Shown here piece by piece: positions 12,801-27,800 of a stretch of 64,000 nucleotides of DNA. The notes beneath the pieces are model-generated. The model saw only the letters and a list, made by a program, of their open reading frames with translations. It did not search any database and was not told where the DNA came from. Made by a program: the position numbers and the translations under genes. Position 1 is the first letter of the stretch; each line of letters starts with the position of its first letter. This DNA is from Cryptomeria japonica (Eukaryota > Streptophyta > Pinopsida > Cupressales > Cupressaceae): assembly GCF_030272615.1 (NCBI RefSeq), contig NC_081410.1, forward strand, positions 288,487,957-288,551,956, in the 5' to 3' direction.

Positions 12801-15800
12801 TGCATCAATATATAAAATCTTTCTTATTTTTCCATGTTAACTAAGAATTTCCCATTATTTTTAATGATATATAAGTTCTGAATGAGCATTTCATTTTTTT
12901 TTTGAATGATTGTGCACTTGTATTAGCTGGATGAATTGAGAGAGATATACATTGCGTTGCCTGAATTTCTTGAAAAGGTATCTTCAAAACCTATTCCCCT
13001 TTTAAAAAGTATTTGAAAATATTCATATCATTGAATGGTTTAATTTTTTCTTCCAGGTTTCATCTATAGAGATAAAGCATCTATTACGTGATTCCAATGC
13101 TGTTCAAGGGTCTATTGTCTATATACCTCAAATTGGTTGGTTACAATCTTCCAATTCAATATTATAAGATTGACAGCAGTTTGTTGCATCCATGTTACAT
13201 GATATATAGCAAAGGTTGCTGGAGACATGAACTATGAAAGTATTTTTAGATCTAGTCAATCAAGTGTAAACTCATTGTGCATAGTTTGCTAGGCATTAGA
13301 TTTTCAAACAAAATCAAAGAGATAAAAAGCAGTAATTCCTTCATTTAGAGACCATTACATATTTTAAGTTAAAGTTGATTTGACCTTAATTATATATTTA
13401 TCTTTTATTTTACATTCCTAACCTTTCTTCTCACCAAAGTACTCGATGGTCGTATAGAACTTAATAACAAAAGATTGAGTCACATTACAGTTTAGAGTTT
13501 ATTCCAGTCTCAATTCTTCACTCTTTGCTTTTGAATCTTGAACTTGTATTAGATTTTGAAGCTCCACTAAGTTGTTCCTCATATATTTTAGAGAAAAGAG
13601 CCCCATCCAACTCGTACCAAGATATCCTGTTGCTAATCCTCCATCAGGTTAACATCACTCCAAGCCCATATAAATTAATACTTTGTCCTATTCCTTTACA
13701 ATAAAACTATTATAATCTATAAGAAAGCCCTTTATTGACTATTATCACCTTCATTCTGTTGTAATTTCTTTACTAGTGTCACCTGCATTCTCTAATGATT
13801 GACTAACTATTATCATCCTCATTTTCTAGTCTAAAAGTGGCATCTATGAAATGTAAAAATTATAAGAATCCTTCGTTTTGCCTTCACCTTCACTAGTTTT
13901 AACTTTTTCCTTTTTTATTTGAGCATATCGACTGTTCTAACATTGCATTTTTATGTTCGACCTGATTTCCATTTCAGCACCATGTTTTATCCTTTGCCTT
14001 CACCTTTACATTAAATCCAAGCATTTTGTTTGGTTTATTGGAATTTCTTTTCTTTAATTTTGTAAATCTAGAAATAAATCATGTAATCTTTGTCTTGTTA
14101 TTGACTTACATTCTATTGTTCCATGGCGTTTTGAGGATGGGAAAAGCATGGGATAGCAGAACATGTTTTGGGGATGGCAGTGTGGGAGTATATGTTTTGG
14201 GGATGGTAGTATACCTACATGCATATGTGTGTGTGTGTGCACGTGCGCGCGTGTGTGTAGGGAATTTTCAATCTACCTATCTATCTATATGTATAGGGAT
14301 ACTGAAATTTTTACAAGTTAACTATACATGACATAAGACTTTAAGTTTAGACATTCATATAATGGATCAAATTCAATATCTAATTATATAATTTTTTTAA
14401 AATGTAACCAAAATAGCTGATTAGTGAAGCAACATAGCACTCATACAGAATTTCCCTATTGTGTCAAATTCAAAGCTAACATGTACTATTTTCCTGAGTG
14501 CAAGTCATGATCAGGTCTTGTCTAATTTGTTTTCTCTTGTCATCTTGTGGCTCGTTACTAAATGTTTTCTTGATCATGTACTATTGAATTATTTTGCTAA
14601 GCCTAAAGACTAATCATGCACCTCTATGAGGAAAAATGGGAGTAGTGTTAAAAACTTAGAAAAACTGGCTCAAGTATGTGGTTAGGGGCATACATTTCAG
14701 AAGGAAGTGTTTTAAAAAAAATTGGCCCCCCAACAACCAAGAGAAGCCAACATTAGAGTACTCAATTCCAAAGGCCCCTCAACAAGAAAACGATATGTTA
14801 TTTTGGTGAAAGTCTCACCTAAAGTGCGTAGAGCACCCAAAGCCCTACCTAGGCAAAGAGAGAGTGAAAGCAATCAAGACCACCAATAGCGATGGACACA
14901 TTGACCCCTTGGCCATACATTCCAACACCAACTGGCAATGACTCAAACTTAACTTATCTACCTTTTCCTCTTGGTCTTAGCTTAATGTTCAAATTGTACT
15001 GTAATAGAGACCCTAAATTTTTTTTGAAATTTTCCAACTGAAAACAAATTGCAATGCAACGTCCTTGTCACTTTCTAATCACCTGATTCTTGAGATGGGC
15101 AAGGTGAGAGCATAAGATGTATGGGACCGCACCATCTAAAATGCAACAATACTGAAAGGAACACACTAGGTGGGAGATCTGGCCAAAACTTCACTTCTCT
15201 AGTGGAGTGTGTCCTGCAAGAACTGAAAGGAAAATACTTTAATGGTTATTCATTAGAGTCAACAATTACAATAAGCTAGACACTTCTGACTTATTAAGTG
15301 GAGTGCAATTCCAAGGAATAGGCACTAGTTGTTTAGTCTGTAATTACTAATAACTAATAACCACCCTCAATTTTTTTTTTTTTTTTGACAACATGTGTAA
15401 GCCCAACACAAACATATAATCGATGATATTTTACTGTCATAAAGTGTTGATAATGATTACAATGTTGATACAAGTGCTGATACAAATGGCACTGATGAAA
15501 TCATTTCTGAAAGTTGTCCAAAATGCATAGACCTAACAGCCAATTGGAAATAACAATGAAATATCTTAAATGGATGGCTGGAAAGCTGATTGCAGGTCTG
15601 GCAATGGGCTGAGAGTGTGATGCCCCCAAACAAGACTCCATCAAGTATTGTTAATATTGAGAAAGCTCCTTGTATTATCTTTAAGCATAGCTTACCATTA
15701 TTTAGGCAACAATAAAGCATTGTAGACATGAAAGATATCCGCTGATATAAAATTAGAAGACCATTCCACATATAGTGGCATTCCTTAATTATATTGTCAA

Positions 15801-18800
15801 CAATTAACAAGCATATCGATTACATATGAAGACTGAACATAGATATTATTAACGATGGATATAATGCAGTGATGCATACATGTCAATACTAGCCGACCAC
15901 CTTTGGCTTTTATGCCAAAAGACATGTATTCAACTAACATAATCTCCCAAATATGGATGAAGAAAAGTAAGCAATTGAAATCTAAAGGCAGAGATTTATT
16001 ATTAAGGGAATGACTCATCATGTTAATAAGTCACCAACACAGTAATTTGTGTAACTTCAAAATAGCTATACCTTATTAAGATAATATAACTAAAAAGATT
16101 GGTAATTTCTATTCAAAGGCAGTGATCAAAAACAGCCTTTGAGAGCAGCAAGGGCGATTAGTAAAAGGATATAAATTAGCGATTTCATTTGAGTAGTTAT
16201 GAATGGGTATAACAAACAGCAAAGGTAACAACTCTTAATTAAATCTAGATGTGTCTCTTCCTCAAGTCGCCCTTCTTGGAGAATCTATAAAAGAGATCTG
16301 AAAAATGAACTTGAAGGTGGAAGATTTATTCTTACTTCATAGTGAAGCGCTCAATAAGAGCAGTAGACAGCCAAGTGAAGGTGGCGATCACCCACCCCAT
16401 TGTAAGGCTAAAGACGCATATCCCAGAATAGAGAAGTCAGAAACAGCGTTAAAGAGATTGCATGATTTCAAAGAGATTTACCAGGAACATAAATCATTAG
16501 GAATTGTTGCAAACATATCGTCCTAAATCATGGGGGGCATATGAGATAGTGTCGAAGTAGCTGGCAAATCTGCTCTAAATCTTGGCTTCGATATGACTCA
16601 AGCTCTCTGCACACCCCACCCCATGGATTCTGATGTGAACAAGATATAATTAATATTGTACAGTAGCTTTAAAATTAATACTATTATGCACTATTATATA
16701 TGGCACTTTGATGAGGGAGCGAACCCCTATAGTTTATAATTAATACTATAAAGTAGTTTTAAAATTTAAACTATTATAGACTATGAATTATATTAACAGT
16801 TATATAATAAATAAATTAAAAATAATGTAAAATTTATAATAGTGCTCCATGAAATAAATCTGAATGACAACAAACAAGCTTACATACTTGTAATAAAACA
16901 GTCTCCAACACATAATCATTAAAATTTGTCTCTACCTAAAATAGTAGTTGCAAGCTAAGTCATAGGGTTCGCCGAACTTTTGGTTTGAGATTCGGAATTC
17001 GGAGAACCCATAAAAACCTTAGAAAATTCGTATAAATTCGCCTAAAATTCGTCGGTCAAACATGTGACTTTTTTAATTTTTTAAAACATATTTTTGTCGT
17101 TGCGTTTTAGGGTTTCCGACAATTTTTTTTAATAAATAATCAATGATTTTGTCATAAAACGCAGGAGTCGTTTGAGCTTTCTAGCATTTCGACTAGGGCA
17201 AAAAAATTTGCAGTTGATTTCTAGCATTTCGAAGAGGTTTGACTAGGTGTCCATCATTATTCACATTTGTGCCCTGCATTTGTGCTGACTGCATTCGTGT
17301 CGCTTGCGTTTGTGTCGCCTGTGTTTGTGTGTGTCGCTTGCGTTTGTGTGTCGCCTGTGTTTGTGCATGTTGCCATTGTTCGTGTTGCCTATGTTTGTGC
17401 TCGCCGTTGTCGCCATTGGAGTGTTCAGCCACCATTCGAGCCCCCAAGTAAGCCATCGCGACATTGTTTTTGTGTATTTTTTATTTGTTTGTGTATGTTT
17501 TTATTTGTTTTTGTTTTTATTTATTTCGGTATTTTTATGATTTGTTTTATAAGTTTATTTTAATATCTTTTTTTAATGTGCAAGTTTTTCTTTTTTACTA
17601 TTTTTTATTTTGTTTTGTAAAATTAAAATTAAAATTAATATATTACTGTTTTGAAAAATATATATAAAGTATTTTTATCTATCAAATAATAAAATGGAGT
17701 TTAATATTATTAGTATATTATTTACTGTGGAAGATTAATATTTATTGTTATTATTATTAATATATTATTTACTGTGGAAGTTTTTTTTTACTGTTTATTA
17801 TTTTATTCTGTAAAATTAAAATAAAAATTAATATATTTTTGTTAATGTTTTAAAAGATATAAATATTCAACTTTTTTATCTGTCAAATACAGTAAAATAA
17901 AGTTCTTTATTTTTACTATTTTTAATTTTGTTTTGTAAAATAAAAATAAAAATTAATATAATTTTGTTTTATGTTTTACAAGATATATATATTCGGTGTT
18001 GTGTTTATGTTTATTGAAATAATATTCATTTTCTTTGTAAGAGTCAAAAGTAAAATTTTTATATATTTTGTTTTGATGTTTTTAAAATAGATTATAGTTA
18101 ATATTTTAAATACTAAATGTTGTTTTTCTTTTGAAACATATAGATTATAATAAAATGCATCCTAAAAAATCGGAATCTGAAGTATGGAAATATGTGACAT
18201 GTGATGGTCATGATCTCTTTTGTACCAAATGTCAGAAACCTTTCATTGGAAGTTTAACAAGGGCAAGAGACCACTTACTTGGGATCAGTGGGGGTGCAGG
18301 AGGAGGTGTTACTGCATGTCCAAGTGTGACTGCAGAAATGAGAGCTCCTTTAGAGAGAGAACAACCCTCTTCGATTGTAGGAATGATCAAGAAGACAGAA
18401 AAAAAAACAAAGAATTCAACAACATGTGTCCAAGTTCACATCTATCTCTTCCTCTTCTTGTTTACCCAAGGCCACAGGTGCATCAATAGGAAGTGGAACA
18501 TTGAACAACTTGTGGAAACCGATAGAGAACAATAAGTGGCTGATGCATTGGCTGATTTGTTTTATTCAAGTGCCATTCCATTCAACGTGGCAAGGAATCA
18601 TCATTTCCGTAATGCAATTCAGAAAGTTGCGGAGTTTGGCAAAGGGTACACACCTCCATCTTCAGAGGCTTTCGGAACAACTCTTTTTAGAGAGGTCAAA
18701 AGATACAGTGACAACAAAGTTAGCTGAGGTCAAAACTTCTTGGAAAGTAACAGGTTTCACCATATTGAGTGATGGATGGTCTGATATATGTTAAAGGCCA

Positions 18801-21800
18801 TTGATTAATGTTTTAGTAGCTTGCCCTGAAGGTGTTGTCTTCTTGAAAGTGATTGACACCATGAACCATAAGAAAACTTTAGAATATATTTTTCAGATAC
18901 TAGAGGAAGGCATTCTTGAAGTAGGGGTAGAAAATGTGGTTCAAGTGGTTACTGATAGTGCAGCGAATTGTGTGGGAGTTGTGAAGATGATCGGAGAGAA
19001 GTACCCACAGATATATTGGAGCCCATGTGTAGCCCATTGTCTAGATTTGTTGCTTCATGACTTGGCAAAATTCCCATGGATACATGAAGCAATCCATAGA
19101 GGGAGAGTAGTGGCAAATTTCATTAGAAATCATCATCTCACATTGAGTGTTTGCAGGCAACATGCATCTAGGGAGTTGTTGAGGCCTTGTGACACAAGGT
19201 TTGCCTCATTTAGTATCACTTTGAAAAGAGTGATTGAAGAGAAAGCAATTTTGAGATTGGTTGTTTGTTCCAATGAGTGGGAAAGTTCAACACTTTCTAA
19301 AAGTGCTAAGGGGAAGAACATAGAGCAAATCATTTTGAGCAACAACTTTTGGGAAAGTGGAGCAAAAGTTTTGAATATACGTGGGCCAATTGTTGATGTT
19401 CTTCGTATGGTGGATGGTGACACTCCTTGCCTTGGCATGCTTTATCAAAGCATGGACTGTTGTAAGGATCCTATTCAAAGAGCACTAAATAATGTAGAAG
19501 TAGAGTACATGGAGATTTGGGAGACAATAATAAAATTTTGAAAATAAATTTTACAATTTATGATTTTTTTTAATTTAAAAAATAAAATAAAAATAATAAA
19601 ATTTGATGTTGAATCTTGAGGGCAAAATAATGAATGATTCATCATCATTTTGTCCTCAAGATTCAACATCAAATCTTATTTTCAGATGAATAGGAAAATA
19701 AATTTATTTATTAAAGTAGGCTGATTTTATTTTTATTTTGTGAAATGCAGTGTCAATTTCACAATGAGCTCCCAAGACATGAGTGAGGATGAGATGGAAA
19801 TCCATTCTCATAGTGAAAATGATTCAGAATTTGAACTTGAAAATGAGGGGGGTGATCATGGGGCTGATCCTGGAGCCCAATCTAGTTCCATGGCGAGTGC
19901 ACCAGCTAGTACAAGTTGCCCTTCAGAGTTGTTGGCACCATATGCTAGGGGTCCTTTTGATCCTAAGTCTCCTCTCAAACAGTTTGATTCAAGAATATCA
20001 GTACAAGGCACGTCACATTCAGGTGGGGAACAAGGAAGTGGAAGTGCAACATTTGTGACATTGAATGGTTTGGTAGCATCAGTAGGGTGAATGCACACTT
20101 TCTCTTTTGGACAGGAAAAGGTGCGAGTCATTGTAAGTTTTTGAAGAAAGCTAAAAATATAAAGTACAAAATTGAGTTTAATAGGCTTTGGGGGGTTCCA
20201 GATGACACAAATATTTCAATGCCTACTACTTTGTCTGCTAGGGCAGCCCTTCAGCATAGCTAGAATCCGCCTCATACTTCTCATGCTTCACAGACAGAAG
20301 GAATGATGTTTGGATCTCCATCCACTTCCACTTCTGGTGCCGCTAGAGTAGGGAAACGTAGGTTGCAGACACCACAGAGTAACCCCATTGCTGATATGTT
20401 TAATGTGCAGCCGAGAGATGAGATAGATGAATCCATTGGCAAGTTCTTCGTTGCCAATGGCATTCCATTTCATGTTACACGGTCTCCTTATTATAGGGAG
20501 GTGATGGCTATGGTGGTGAAGGGAGGAACATCTTATGTGCCACCAAGTGAGACGAAAATGAGGACCTCGATCTTGGATAAGTGCTATTCCAAGATCAATA
20601 TTTTGATGGAGAAGATGAAGGCATCTTGGGTGGCATCGAGGTGCAACATAGTTATGGATGGGTGGAATGACATTAGCCATCGTCCACTCATCAACATCAT
20701 GGTCACATGTGCAGAGGGCCCTTACTTCCTTAGAGCAATTGATTGTACAGGGCATCACAAAGATGCCGATTTTTCAGTTTCAGGTCCTCATGAAGGCTAT
20801 TGAGGAGGTTGGGCCACAAAATGTGGTCCAAGTAGTGACGGATGTAGCCCATGTGTGTAGAGCAGCAAGGAGACTCATTGAGGCAGCCTACAGACACATT
20901 TGGTGGACCCCATGTTGTGTGCATGCCATGAACAATGCACTCAAGGACATGGGGAAGATTGAATAGATTAGAGGAGTGGTCACCGATGCGAGAGATGTGT
21001 AGATGTTTATCTGCAACCACTACACTTCACATGCACTCTTCAGGACCTTCGCGAAGGAGTTCTTGAAACCAGTTGAGACTAGATACGCATCCTATTTCAT
21101 TCTCTTGGAGAGAATGACTGAGTTGCAAGAGGCATTGCAACTCATGGTTATGATTAATGAGTGGAATAGGTGGGTTGAGGCCAAGACAGAGTAGGGGAGA
21201 AGGGTGAAGGAGATAGTGAAGAGTGATGTGTTTTGGACTGATGCGAAATACATTGTCTCCATTGTTTCTCCAGTATTCTAGGTGATCAGATATGGGGATG
21301 GGGATGCACCTAACCTTGGAGAGGTGTATGAGTGCATTGACTCTATGCTTGACCAGATGAGGGTTGTTGTGCGAGTGAAGGACCCCTCTCTAGCATTCTA
21401 CAATGATCAAATCCGGCCTATCATTCAGCGCAGATGGAAACAAGTTGAACACTCCTTTGCATATGGCTGCTTTTGCCTTGAATCCTAAGTGGTACAAGGC
21501 TAGACCGAGTAGAGTGACATTGATTTAGGATGATGAGGTGAAGGCGGGTTTCTTTAGGTGTAGAGAGAAGATGTTTGATTCCAGAGATGCTAGCACAATT
21601 CACACTGAGTGGGGAAGATTTTCCACTCTTAGAGGTTATTCAGATGCGGCAAAGATGGATATAGAAACTATGGCACAGGAGGACCCTCTTTTGTGGTGGA
21701 ATTGTCATGGCCCGAAATATTTGACCACCACTCTAGCCATCCGTTTGCTATCCCAGGTTTCTAGTTCTTCAGCTGCTGAGAGGAATTTGTCTACATATAT

Positions 21801-24800
21801 CTTCATCCACTCTCTTAAGAGAAACAATCTTACCTCTAAGAGAGAAGAGAAGCTTGTGGTTGTACACAGTTCTTTGCATCCCATGAACCGCAAGACACTT
21901 GTGTACAAGGAGAGTCCAGTGGCATGATGGGATGTAGAGCCAGATGAGCCTTCACAGATTCATGAGGATGATCCTACCACTTCAGATGTAGGGCTGGTTG
22001 GTGTGAGCTTGAGGGATCTTGATCTTCAGGAGTCCAATAGTTCCAGTGAGGAGGAGTTCGCAGATGATTAGAGGCCTCCATTAGCTACATTTTGAGTTTT
22101 GTCATTTACATTTTGGCATTTTGTCTTTGACTCTAGTCTCTTTTGTAATGCTATTGCTTAGTATTTGTATTTGGCTACTCATTGTAATGATGAATCATGT
22201 AATCATCTTTATAGACTTTGCAATGGCATCAAATATTCATATTTTCTGTTTTTGATATAATAGAAATCTCCAATTTGGCAATTTCATTTGTCGAATTTTA
22301 TTTAGCAATTAGCATTGAAGAAATCTTGGTGTTTAGATTTAGTATTTCAAATTTCCTATAGTTTCATTTGATATGTAATTCGTATACTGTTATACAGTCA
22401 TACATCTTTTCAAAACTAGTTTTTCAAGTATTATATGTATATGTATAACTATATCAGCACCACCACCCCACCACCCCCCAACTGTCATCCCCCCGCAGTC
22501 CCCCTGCCGTCCCCAAATGGATTGAGATTGAAATTTTTTTATATATACAAGGTGAATTTGATGTCGAATGTTTTTTCCGATTTTTTTCCTTTGCCGGAAC
22601 TTCATCCGAATTCCATAGCTGCTGAACTTGAACACGAATTCGAACCTTGTGAGTTAGGTTGCAAGCTAGGTATTGCCAAAACTAGTGGCTTGCTAATCTT
22701 GTACTTCAACTAAACAAATGCATTTTGTTGAATTCTACCCTATATAAAAGACTTACCAATTACCATCAGGGAAGATAAAGCATATATTATTTGAATAGCT
22801 TTCTCAAACATTAAACTACCCCTAGAAAATTCCTTGCCTCAATCACAATGAAAGTCTTGGATCACTTCAAAATGGCTTCCACTTGTACTAAATTCCTAAC
22901 AATAGCTGGATTGCTGTCTGATAAATTTTGATCTCAGCTACTTCATAGACTTAGCTAATCTTAGATCTCAGACTTAGGCAACTGTTTGGTGTATTTGGTG
23001 ACTTCCCTTTTAAAAAGTTAACAGAATATTTGCCTATGTAATCAGCAATATGAATATAAACAACAAAAATCTCTATGCAATGGAAATGCCCTTAAGTTTT
23101 AAAAACTTAGTTTGTGTCTATTTTTCTACAATTTTTTACGATTTTTTAAAATTCAATATTTTACCCATTTTTTCAAAAAATCTTATACTTTTGGTTTGCC
23201 GATTTTTTCCCCAAATGGTTTTTGCTGCTATGATATAAAGAATTGCGATTGTGGAATATGATTTGATAAGCTTTCTAAACTATTGAATTAACCCTACAAA
23301 ACTCATTGCCTCAATCACAATGAAATTTTTGGATCACTTCAAAATGGCTTCCACTTTTACTAAATTGCTAACAGTAGCTATGTGATGTCCCCATCAATTT
23401 CAGACAAAAACAAGCATATATGAATATGAAAACAACAAAACATGAAGCTTCCGATACATGATATCTACAAGTGGAACCAGATCTTTGAATTATCGATTTA
23501 ATGCTTGCTTGCTTAACCATGTGAGAAAGGCATACGATTAAATGGAACAGGCGGAAATCGTTATTTTGGCATGGAAGCTTTGAACAGAACAAAACCTCTA
23601 CTAGCACACAATCCTTTGATATTTGGGAACAGAAGAAGAACCATCGATTACATCATGATCAAGTTAGAAGTTATATGTAATAGCTGGTAACGGAGGATCT
23701 TCTATAACATAAATATCTTCATCAGCAAGTAATCCACTGTGGCAATATCATGGTGTGGTCAATGTCTACAATTATATACTTACCAACCAGCAACAAACAA
23801 TCTTAATCGCTCCAAGTAATGTTACAGCGATCAGCAAGTAAACAGATTACATATCAAGTTGTAAAGAAAGATTAAATCTTTAAGTTAAGTCTCAGTGGAT
23901 CAAAGGAAATACCAATATCGCCGCCAAAGAGAGGCTTAAGATCAGCAACTAACAAATTACTGATTAGTTAACCTTAAGGGGGTGCGAAGAAGAGTCTCTT
24001 AGTAAGGGTGCGATGAAAAGTCACCGCTCCTTAGCATTGATATTAAAATAGCATCAGTAATCATCGGAAGGGGTCATGGGATTTTTTATCATTTTTTCTG
24101 GATCCATAGCAGATTGCAAAGGAAGACAGGAAAAGGTGATTAATCCACCCTTTAAACCATAAGACACATGAAATTAAGGAACTGTTAAAGAAGACACAGC
24201 ATCCCCATTCTCGCAGGAATAAAAGATTATACTCAGACATAGCATTCAGACTGAGATTATTGTCTCTCACATATGAATACTTGTGTGATTATATTGATAT
24301 TAATCTGAGATAACGACGGTGTATATAACTGTTCATACATAAATAGACATTCACAATCCACTCCATAGTATTCACATTTAGGAAAGTTCGATTTGTAGTT
24401 ATATTAGACATCCTTCCTTTCTCAGATCGATATACATGTCAGATTTTTCACTGGAAGCAGAATTGCAGAATCTATAATAAAATCGGATCTTGTCATCATA
24501 AGGACATTTGGCAATAATTTTGATTGAATCCTTCATTCCTTTACTAAGCCGTTAGTGAAACAAATATAGATATTCATATATCCATTTGTACCAAGCAATA
24601 CAATTCTTTAGAGATCACTGATTCATTTGCAATATTGGACACTTAATCATTAAAAAATAAGGCAAACTTAATGTGGTTCAACTAGGGACACTACAAGCTG
24701 GATTGTTGTCTGTTAAGTTTTGTTTTCAGTTACTTTATAGACTTAGCTAATATTTTATCTTAGACTTAGACAACTATTTGGTGTATTTGGTGAGTGCCCG

Positions 24801-27800
24801 TATTTGTTGAGTGCCCTCTTAAAAAGTTAACTGAACATTTGCCAATGTAATGTAAAAGTATTGTAATTTCCAATTTAATGGACAAGTTATATGCAGGATG
24901 GTGTCCCCTTTTTTTTTATATTATGACTATGACACTAATATTGTTATCTTTCTTTTACTGCAGGTAAGGAGGATGAACATGTATTGATTTCAATGTCATC
25001 TCCTTTAATTTGAATGATGTATAAATAGTAAGATGGCCACGATCAAGTGGCACCTTGATCGGACATGTCTTAGGATGAACATGTATCGATTTCAATGTCA
25101 TCTCCTTTAATTTGAATGATGTATAAATAGTAAGATGGCCACGATCAAGTGGCACCTTGATCGGACATGTCTTTTAGACATGTCCGACCAAGATGTCACT
25201 TGGTCGTGACTCTTACAACCATCAACCGATCCATAACTAACCGATGCTATAAACATACCCGATAATGAATCGGTATCATTGTTAATGGTAACAGTGCTTA
25301 TAAACATACCCGATAATGAATCGGTATCATTGTTAATTGTAACAAATCTAAAACATACCCAATAATGAATCGGTATCAAAGCATATGATAATGGATTAAT
25401 ATAAAGTAAACAATAACAATAACTGTTAGCATTATATGCTATCGGGTTAATACCCCGATAGTATATTAATGCCGATATGAATTGACATTAATATGCTATC
25501 GGGTTAATAGCCCGATAGCATTTAGATTGACGCTTAACATAGTTAAGTAGGCTGTCAATCTAATCCATCATTATCCAATATCAATATCATAATTATGATC
25601 AATGTTATAGTCTGATAAACATAAAGCATGAATGAGTAAACTAATAACAAAATAGAGGAGATTAATGAGTTAGGAGAGTCTTATCTTGCAGAAGCTACTA
25701 ATGCATTAACACTCCCTCTTAGCTTTTGGAAGATAAAGTAACCTGCATCACATTTCTTTTCCAAAATGTCAGTCTCCATGAATATATATCATCTATACAT
25801 ATGATATGAAGTACCATCAGCACATAGGATACAAATATAAAACATTACTCTAAGTATGTGACATAGAGTATCACTCAACCATGTGATATAAAAGATTCAT
25901 CATTTTATTATGACAAGATATCACCTAAACACGTGATATCAATATTGCTTAAACACGCAATACTGAGGATAAACATATGAGGATGGTTAAATTCTCATCT
26001 TATCCAGATTGTGATATGTGCACAAACATTTTATTCAAATGTTTTATCACAACACCATCATGGCACATCCATGACATACCAGAGATCCAACATGATAACT
26101 GGTTTGAGAATCATAAGATCGTCACCTTATGATGTCTACATACAAGTGTTCATAATCTGAGAGATCGTCACCTCTTAGATATGAACACAGGGGGTAAAAA
26201 CCCAGAATGTCTCAACATGACAAAAGAAGTTTACATTTTCAACATCTTATTTACAAAGCAGATTACCTTTCTATCATACCTAAACCCTTTCTGAAGTGAT
26301 CAACCTTCACTCTGGAAAGTGGTTTGGTCAGAATATCTGCAGTCTGATCTCCCGTACTAACATATTCTAATTTGATCACATTTTTGTCTACCATGTCTTG
26401 TACATAATGGTATGGGATCCCAATATATTTGGATCTATCATGGAACACTGGATTCACTGAAAGTTTTATGCAACTTTGATTGTCGCAATGGATGATAGTA
26501 GGTTTCATCGGATTACCAAACAATCCCACAAGCAACTTTCTAAGCCACACCGCTTCTCGAGCAGCCATGGAGGCTGCAATGTATTCAGCCTCGGTGGAAC
26601 TTTGCGCTACAGAAGACTGCTTTCTGCTGATCCAGGATATCATGGCTGATCCTAAACTGAAGCAGCACCCAGAGGTGCTTTTCCGGTTAGTCTCACTTCC
26701 AGCCCAATCTGAATCTGTGATGTAGATTAAGATCAATTTTCTCATACTTGAAACCAAGATTTAAGGTGCCTTGTAAATATCTCATAATGTGTTTTACTGC
26801 TATCAAGTGTATCTCCTTTGGCTCACACATAAACTGACTCAAGGCATTTACTGCATAGCAGATATCTGGTCTTGTATTTACCAAATACATAAGAGACCCA
26901 ATCATTTGCCTGTATAGAGTGGGGTCAGTAGAAGGTGATTCTGCTGCTGCTTCTTTAAGTTTATGAAGATTGGTTTCCATTGGAGCGGTCATAGGTCTGC
27001 AGTTTAGCCATCCAAATCTCTTCAGGATGTCTAATGTATACTTGCCTTGGTTTAGAACAATGTTATCAGAATTCTGCCATACTTCCAACCCTAGGAAATA
27101 ATGAAGGAATCCCAAGTCCTTCATATCAAATTCTTTGGATAGCTCTTTCTTGCATTGATCTATAAGGTGATCTTCTCCTGTGATTAATAAGTCATCAACA
27201 TATAAAATCATTATTAGCATATCACCTTTATTCTGTTTGTAGTAGAGATTAGGATCTGCTTCATTTTTAGAGAAGCCTAGTTTTGATAAATATGTGTCAA
27301 TTCTTTCATACCAGGCCCTAGGAGCCTGTTTGAGCCCATATAGAGCTTTCTTAAGTTTGCACACATGAGATTCTGCATGATGGATCTCAAAACCTTCAGG
27401 TTGCTCTAGGTATACTTCTTCAGATATCTCTCCATTAAGAAAAGTTGTCTTTACATCCATTTGATGTACCTTCCATCCCTTTGTTGCTGCAATGGCTAGT
27501 ACAGTCCTTATTGAGGTATATCTGGCTACAGGAGCAAATGTTTCTTCATAGTCTATTCCTTCCTTTTGAGAAAATCCTCTGGCCACAAATCTTGCCTTTT
27601 ATTTTTCAATGTTGCCATCTGCTGCATGTTTGATCTTGAAAAGCCATTTAGAAGAAACAACATATTTCTTAGTTGGCCTAGGAACGATTTCCCATACATC
27701 ATTTTTCATTATGGATTGATACTCTTCAGACATAGCATCCTTCCATACTTGATGTTTAAGGGCAGCTGTTACATTGTCAAGTTCGTTTTTAGATAGATCA

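Larger units (their letters stand above)
6437..12926. other. MSH5 intron 3 (6.5 kb)
   Basis: This intron carries a solo LTR (7392-8507) and an ACTCG-type hAT element (10146-11273). An unrecognised 139-codon ORF lies at 9257-9676. The stretch about 9060-9170 resembles 32440-32560 (both contain a tctac.tttgagagggg-like core), so it is repetitive. The rest (11282-12926) shows nothing I can identify. Confidence 0.6.
16955..22657 (+). mobile_element. hAT-like composite element with two transposase relics
   Basis: The ends form an imperfect inverted repeat, CTAAGTCATAGGGTTCG on the left and CTAACTCACAAGGTTCG read inward from the right (14 of 17 match). They are flanked by a perfect 8-bp duplication GTTGCAAG (16947-16954 and 22658-22665), the size expected for hAT. 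An alternative reading starts the inverted repeat at CATAGGG, like the ACTCG family, with an imperfect 8-bp duplication. Inside are one truncated transposase (18131-19541), a foldback hairpin (19601-19674) and a second transposase (19764-22071). The second is probably an insertion into the first (inference). Confidence 0.7.

Noticed and set aside
17193-17667. Cluster of overlapping Cys/Val- or His/Lys-rich ORFs on both strands
   Set aside because: They are translations of a GT-rich minisatellite in several frames, without domain structure or start context.
26480-26725. ORFs antisense to the copia pol gene, also at 27445-27796 and 29010-29288
   Set aside because: They are shadows of the intact copia frames on the - strand.
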